From: Candidatus Omnitrophota bacterium
Lineage (GTDB): Bacteria > Omnitrophota > Omnitrophia > Omnitrophales > JACROU01
Length of the DNA: 59,765 nucleotides
Direction of reading: 5' to 3'
NCBI GenBank assembly: GCA_016214265.1
Contig: JACROU010000047.1
Coordinates: forward strand, 1-59,765
Of this stretch, positions 55,473 to 59,765 are shown piece by piece (position 1 is the first letter of the stretch; each line of letters opens with the position of its first letter). The notes beneath the pieces were generated by a model that saw only the letters and a program-made list of their open reading frames with translations, was not told the origin of the DNA and ran no database searches. Made by a program: the position numbers and the translations under genes.

Positions 55473-55955
55473 ATGACGACTAAAGAAAAAAATCAGGCTC
55501 TGGTTTACGCGCTGAAACTTCTCGGGATGCGCATGCATTCGGAAAAAGAGCTGCTGAAAAAGCTTTACGCCAAGAAATTTCCGCCGGCTGAAATTTATGC
55601 CCTGATTGAAAAGCTCAAAGAGCGAAAGCTGATTGACGACTCCGTATTTACCCGGGCCTATGTGGATCAGCTCCGGAATAAAGCGACTGGGGATGTGCGC
55701 ATTCGGTTTCAGCTTAAGAAAAAAGGGCTCGGCGAAAAAATCATCGAAGAATGTTTCGATAAAGAAAATCGCGAAGATCAACGAAAGCGGGCGCTGGATT
55801 TGGCCAGTCTGAAGATTAAGCCAGACAAGAGTGCGGATCCAAAAGAGCGAAAACGCATTTACGATTACCTGACGCGAAAAGGTTTCGATTATGAAATCTG
55901 CCGCGACGTGATGGGACAATTGATGAAAACGAAGGATGATTTGGCATGGGATTAA
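55473..55955 (+). CDS. recX: Regulatory protein RecX
   Basis: A 160-aa protein of three-helix repeats: [41 protein letters not shown] and [16 protein letters not shown] are RecX signatures. It caps or inhibits RecA filaments. There is no Shine-Dalgarno, only terminator T-tract, in front of the ATG. Confidence 0.93.
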   Translation: MTTKEKNQALVYALKLLGMRMHSEKELLKKLYAKKFPPAEIYALIEKLKERKLIDDSVFTRAYVDQLRNKATGDVRIRFQLKKKGLGEKIIEECFDKENREDQRKRALDLASLKIKPDKSADPKERKRIYDYLTRKGFDYEICRDVMGQLMKTKDDLAWD

Positions 55956-56590
55956 TGACAACGGACGAGATTCGGGACAGGTTCCTGAAATTTTTTGAGG
56001 GGAAAGCGCATAAAATCGTTTCTTCTGACTCTTTGATTCCTCAGAATGATCCGACGCTCCTTTTTTCCGGAGCGGGTATGAATCAGTTTAAGGATTATTT
56101 TCTCGGCCTCAAAAAAGACATGAAGCGCGCCGCCAGCTCGCAAAAATGCCTTCGTACCGGCGACCTCGACAATGTCGGAAAGACGCCGTATCACCATTCA
56201 TTTTTTGAAATGCTCGGCAATTTCTCGTTCGGCGATTATTTCAAAAAAGAGGCGATTCAGTGGGCCTGGGAATTTCTGACGGACGAAATGAACATCTCGA
56301 AAGAGCGCCTGCGCGTCAGCGTCCACGAGAAAGACGAAGAGGCTTACGCCATTTGGAAAGATGCTATCAAGCTGCGTCCCGAATGGATTGTTAAACTTGG
56401 CGATAAGGGTAATTTCTGGCCATCCAACGCACCGAAGGACGGACCGAATGGTCCCTGCGGACCTTGCTCGGAAATTTATTTTGACCAGGGCGAGCAGGTT
56501 GGATGCGGCAAGAAACATTGCAATATTGACTGTGATTGCGGCCGTTTTGCAGAAATCTGGAATCTGGTGTTCACACAATTTGACAGGTAA
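55955..56590 (+). CDS. alaS: Alanyl-tRNA synthetase, N-terminal part (ends at in-frame TAA)
   Basis: About 211 aa from the ATG at 55955 ([13 protein letters not shown]); an ATG at 55946 adds three residues. Class II motif 1/2 region: [53 protein letters not shown], and [21 protein letters not shown]. It ends [10 protein letters not shown] then TAA (56588-56590). The next codon continues in the same frame as the second half, DGGVLTPLAAKNIDTGMGLERL, exactly the expected AlaRS sequence. A CAA-to-TAA change would explain it, since Gln is common at this position. Confidence 0.85.
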   Translation: MTTDEIRDRFLKFFEGKAHKIVSSDSLIPQNDPTLLFSGAGMNQFKDYFLGLKKDMKRAASSQKCLRTGDLDNVGKTPYHHSFFEMLGNFSFGDYFKKEAIQWAWEFLTDEMNISKERLRVSVHEKDEEAYAIWKDAIKLRPEWIVKLGDKGNFWPSNAPKDGPNGPCGPCSEIYFDQGEQVGCGKKHCNIDCDCGRFAEIWNLVFTQFDR

Positions 56591-56599
56591 GACGGCGGC

Positions 56600-58519
56600 G
56601 TGCTGACACCGCTCGCCGCAAAAAACATTGACACCGGGATGGGGCTTGAGCGCCTCGCTTGCGTGATGCAGGGCAAACGCACAAATTACGAAATCGATAC
56701 GCTCGCAAAGCTCGGGAATTCGGTAAAGTCGATTCTCAAATTGAAGACCCCGGTTCCGGATGACAAAATCCGTTCCGTCTACGCGATTGTTGATCACGCC
56801 CGGGCCGTGGTGTTCTCAATTCACGACGGCGCGATTCCGTCCAACGAAGGCCGCGGATACGTCATTCGCAAGCTGATTCGCCGGGCCGTGTGGCATGGCC
56901 GGCAGCTGGGAGCACGTCAGGCATTTTTGTATGAACTCGTAAATCCGGTTATCGAAGTCATGAAAAAACCGTATCCGGAGCTCAAAAACGCGGAGAAGAA
57001 TTTGGTTCTTACGATTCGCTCAGAGGAAGAGCGGTTCCTGGAAACGATCGAGCAAGGGACGCAAATCCTTGAAAAAATGATCGCCCAGACGAAACACCGA
57101 AAGTCCAACATCCTTTCCGGCGAAGACATATTTAAGCTTTATGACACGTACGGATTTCCGGATGAGCTGACCGAGATGATTGTCCTGAAGCACGGGCTGC
57201 ACGTCGACCTGGAAGGTTTTGAAAAGTTAATGGACGAACAGCGCGAACGTTCGAAAAAAGGTAGCGATATTTCGAGTGAAATTTTTGCGGTGTCTGATTT
57301 CGCGAAAAAACTTGCCGATATCCCAAAAACTAAATTTTTGGGCTACGAAACATTGTCGACAAAGGGAAAAGTCCTATTCGCGGAACACGCCGGCGATAAA
57401 TATCTGGTGATTCTGGACCAGAGTCCGTTTTATGGGGAGGGCGGCGGACAGGTGGGGGACCGGGGAATTTTTGAAAACGCGAAATTCAAAGGCGTTGTCA
57501 TCGATACTCAGAAAGAAGAAGACCGGATTCTTCATTACGTCCGGATTGAAAAAGGAATATTGTCCGAGGGCGATACGGTTCATGCGGAAGTAAACCGCGA
57601 AATCCGTGACGCGACCCGCCGCAATCACACGGCAACGCATATTTTACAGGCCGTTCTGCGCAAGCAATTGGGTTCACACGTTCGTCAGCTGGGCTCGCTC
57701 GTGAATGAAGACAAACTGCGATTTGACTTTTCGCATCCGAAAGCGCTGACTCAGCAAGAAATTAAACATGCTGAGAATGCCGTGAACGAGATTATCCGTT
57801 CAAAAATCCAAGTTTGCCCGGAAGAAAAGTCGATTGAAGATGCGCGCAAGGAAGGGGCCTTGGCGTTTTTCGGTGATAAGTACGGCGATCGGGTTCGATT
57901 ACTCCGTATCGGAGACACCAGTCTTGAATTCTGCGGTGGCACGCACTGCTCAAATGTAGGCGATATTCAGGCTTTCATGATCACGAAAGAAACCTCGGTG
58001 GGGGCCGGAGTGCGGCGAATTGAGGCGATTACGGGAACGGATACGATTCAAAATTTTGTGAAGCAATTAGAGCAAAGCTCTCAGGAACAAGCAGAAAAAC
58101 TTCAGGCAAAGAAAAAAGAATCGGAAGCTAGGAAAGTCACAAAATTATCTGACGCGCAAATTGCTTCCATGAAAATTGAATGGAAAGGATTGTTTTTAAT
58201 CCCACGAATTTGCAATGACTATACTCGGACCATTAACGAACTAAGAAATGAAGCGGACCATATTATTAACGTAATGAAAGAAAAAACTATAGCCGTTGTA
58301 GTGACATCTGATGACAAAAAAGTCAGCATCATAGTGGCGCTAACAAAGGATTTAGAAAATCGCGAAGATTTGAGCGCGAAAGATATGGTCAGTAAAATCG
58401 CGGCCCAGTTTGAGGGAACCGGCGGCGGCAACAAACTGTTTGCGCAAGGCGGCGGGAAGAATCCAGAAAAAATAGAATCAATAATTAACATCAACAAATT
58501 ACCTCAAATTTTAGGTTAA
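56600..58519 (+). CDS. alaS: Alanyl-tRNA synthetase, C-terminal part (from GTG after the TAA)
   Basis: About 639 aa from a GTG 10 nt after the TAA. It holds motif 3 (IDTGMGLERL), the tRNA-binding helical region, the editing domain (HTATHILQAVLR, CGGTHCSNVGDI) and the C-Ala domain (FEGTGGGNKLFAQGGG). The two halves together are about 855 codons, normal for AlaRS, with no loss or gain of residues. The GTG has only a weak ribosome-binding site, so expression would need reinitiation or readthrough. Otherwise the gene is a recent nonsense mutant or the TAA is a sequence error. Confidence 0.85.
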   Translation: MLTPLAAKNIDTGMGLERLACVMQGKRTNYEIDTLAKLGNSVKSILKLKTPVPDDKIRSVYAIVDHARAVVFSIHDGAIPSNEGRGYVIRKLIRRAVWHGRQLGARQAFLYELVNPVIEVMKKPYPELKNAEKNLVLTIRSEEERFLETIEQGTQILEKMIAQTKHRKSNILSGEDIFKLYDTYGFPDELTEMIVLKHGLHVDLEGFEKLMDEQRERSKKGSDISSEIFAVSDFAKKLADIPKTKFLGYETLSTKGKVLFAEHAGDKYLVILDQSPFYGEGGGQVGDRGIFENAKFKGVVIDTQKEEDRILHYVRIEKGILSEGDTVHAEVNREIRDATRRNHTATHILQAVLRKQLGSHVRQLGSLVNEDKLRFDFSHPKALTQQEIKHAENAVNEIIRSKIQVCPEEKSIEDARKEGALAFFGDKYGDRVRLLRIGDTSLEFCGGTHCSNVGDIQAFMITKETSVGAGVRRIEAITGTDTIQNFVKQLEQSSQEQAEKLQAKKKESEARKVTKLSDAQIASMKIEWKGLFLIPRICNDYTRTINELRNEADHIINVMKEKTIAVVVTSDDKKVSIIVALTKDLENREDLSAKDMVSKIAAQFEGTGGGNKLFAQGGGKNPEKIESIININKLPQILG

Positions 58520-58523
58520 AAAT

Positions 58524-59765
58524 ATGCAAGTAATTACTTGGGACAAAAGCGCACTCAAAAAACTGAATCGTTCGAAAGAACAGGACTTTGACGACGATTT
58601 GTTCAAAAAGGTGCACAAAATCTTACAGGAAGTGCGCACTGACGGGGATCTTGCCCTGCGCCGCTTCACCAAAGAATTCGATGGCATTGACATTCCACTC
58701 AAGCGCCTGCAAGTTACCGAGGGGGATATCAACAAGGCGTACGAAAAAGTGGGCTACGATTTTGTTCCGCTTTTGAAAGAATTTCAGGAAAACGCGTCAC
58801 AGTTTTACGAAAAGGAAATTCGCAAAAACTATAAAATCAAAGCCAAAGAGGGCGCGCTACTTTCACGAAATTACATTCCGCTCGAGCGAATCGGGATTTA
58901 CGTTCCGGGTGGACAGGCACCGCTAGTCTCGACGGTATTTATGTCGGCACTGCCCGCGAAAATCGCGGGGGTGAAAGAAATAGTGCTGGTGACGCCGCCT
59001 CAGCGCGAGACCGGGGAAATCAATCCGCAGATTCTGGTCGTCGCAAATCTGCTTGGCATCAAAGAAATTTATCGAGTCGGGGGCGCGCAGGCAATTGCCG
59101 CCATGGCCTTTGGCACGCGCACGATCAAAAAAGTCGATAAAATTGTCGGTCCGGGGAACACCTACGTCACCGAAGCGAAGCGGCAGGTGTACGGATTTGT
59201 CGATATTGACATGGTGGCCGGCCCGAGCGAAGTCTGCATTCTTGCCGACTCTTCGGCCGTGCCGAATTATGTGACCTGCGATTTGCTGGCGCAGACCGAG
59301 CACAACGGCGGACTCGGCATTCTGGTTACCAATTCGAAGAAGCTCGTCGAGGCGATCAAAAAGCGCGTGGAGCCAGGCTACATTATTTTCGTTGATTCCC
59401 TCGAGGAGGGCTGCGACATCGTCAACGAAATCGCGCCGGAACACTTGGAAATTATGACTAAATCGCCGAATAAATATTTGAAACGGATTCAACATGCGGG
59501 TGCCATTTTTGTAGGCCCGTATTCACCGGCGGTTGTCGGTGATTACATGGCTGGCCCCAGCCACGTATTGCCGACCAGCGGAACCGCGCGGTTTTTCTCG
59601 CCGCTCAGTGCCGCGACATTTTTGAAAAACTTGCAGGTAATTCATTACACCAAAGAATCGCTGACGCGCGTCAGGGAATATGTTCAGAAACTCACCGAGA
59701 TTGAGGGACTGGTCCTTCACCGGATTTCACTGGAAGCACGTTTTGTCGATGGAGAGAAAAAGAGC
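58524..59765 (+). CDS. hisD: Histidinol dehydrogenase (3' partial)
   Basis: 414 codons are open from the ATG at 58524 to the right edge, just short of the normal length. YVPGGQAPLVSTVFM, VGGAQAIAAMAFGT, IVGPGNTYVTEAKRQV, DMVAGPSEV and DLLAQTEHN (catalytic Glu/His region) are all present, as is AGPSHVLPTSGTARF. It oxidises L-histidinol to L-histidine in two NAD-dependent steps. It is missing perhaps 10-20 residues beyond the edge. No other his gene is in the window. Confidence 0.95.
   Translation, partial: MQVITWDKSALKKLNRSKEQDFDDDLFKKVHKILQEVRTDGDLALRRFTKEFDGIDIPLKRLQVTEGDINKAYEKVGYDFVPLLKEFQENASQFYEKEIRKNYKIKAKEGALLSRNYIPLERIGIYVPGGQAPLVSTVFMSALPAKIAGVKEIVLVTPPQRETGEINPQILVVANLLGIKEIYRVGGAQAIAAMAFGTRTIKKVDKIVGPGNTYVTEAKRQVYGFVDIDMVAGPSEVCILADSSAVPNYVTCDLLAQTEHNGGLGILVTNSKKLVEAIKKRVEPGYIIFVDSLEEGCDIVNEIAPEHLEIMTKSPNKYLKRIQHAGAIFVGPYSPAVVGDYMAGPSHVLPTSGTARFFSPLSAATFLKNLQVIHYTKESLTRVREYVQKLTEIEGLVLHRISLEARFVDGEKKS

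Noticed and set aside
56588-56590. TAA as a reassigned sense codon
   Set aside because: Many intact genes here (for example rsmD, fabD, smc neighbours, gapA) end in TAA at the expected length, so the code is standard.

Overview
The window looks like part of the chromosome of an uncultured Gram-negative bacterium. Heptose and LPS-core type genes, an outer-membrane barrel, a glycine-zipper lipoprotein and moderate GC support this. The mix of a giant N-terminal Tiki/ChaN-like protein, a B12-radical SAM protein heading a sugar-lipid operon, an MGDG-synthase-type glycosyltransferase and compact overlapping genes reminds me of Omnitrophota, but that placement is an inference from memory. Every credible gene lies on the + strand. 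I see no rRNA, tRNA or CRISPR array, and both window edges cut through a gene.

Layout. (1) 2-4501: 3' part of a giant multidomain envelope protein. (2) 4613-15425: envelope glycan/lipid operon with a B12-radical SAM protein, a CDP-alcohol transferase, a GT9 heptosyltransferase-like enzyme, two GT4 enzymes, a polyprenyl sugar-phosphate transferase, an O-antigen ligase/polymerase, a WaaE-like GT2, GmhB and an MGDG-type GT. Most genes overlap by 1-4 nt. (3) 15422-19580: family-4 uracil-DNA glycosylase, priA, def, fmt. (4) 19581-24640: accessory island. An AbiEi/AbiEii toxin-antitoxin pair is bracketed by two diverged fmt 3' ends. After it come an RHH protein, a protease fragment, a small Cys-pair protein, a secreted DUF1016-nuclease fusion with repeat-derived segments, and a second nucleotidyltransferase/XRE pair with twin operators. 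(5) 24640-38466: gapA, an MtrB/MtrA-like porin-cytochrome pair, malQ, pgk, tpiA, secG, an MFS carrier, galT and a GH57 enzyme. (6) 38454-47535: recG, rsmD, coaD, yceD, rpmF, plsX, fabH, fabD, fabG, acpP and fabF, the classical fatty-acid cluster. (7) 47666-59765: smc, a lipoprotein, pgsA, der, plsY, recA, recX, alaS (interrupted by an in-frame TAA) and hisD (cut by the right edge).

How it fits together. The glycan operon builds a lipid-linked heteropolysaccharide or LPS core. malQ, the GH57 enzyme and galT plausibly feed stored glucan into the glycolytic gapA/pgk/tpiA set. The MtrAB-like pair inside that block could carry electrons from this fermentative core across the outer membrane. The fab, plsX, plsY and pgsA genes supply acyl chains and phospholipid.

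The points most worth a second look are: the AbiE cassette that replaced and displaced the fmt 3' end; the secreted DUF1016-SNase protein whose signal peptide is built from a palindromic repeat; the twin TACTAG-N6-CTAGTA operators on an apparently leaderless toxin gene; the 11-haem MtrA-like cytochrome without an MtrC partner; and the alaS gene split by an ochre codon.
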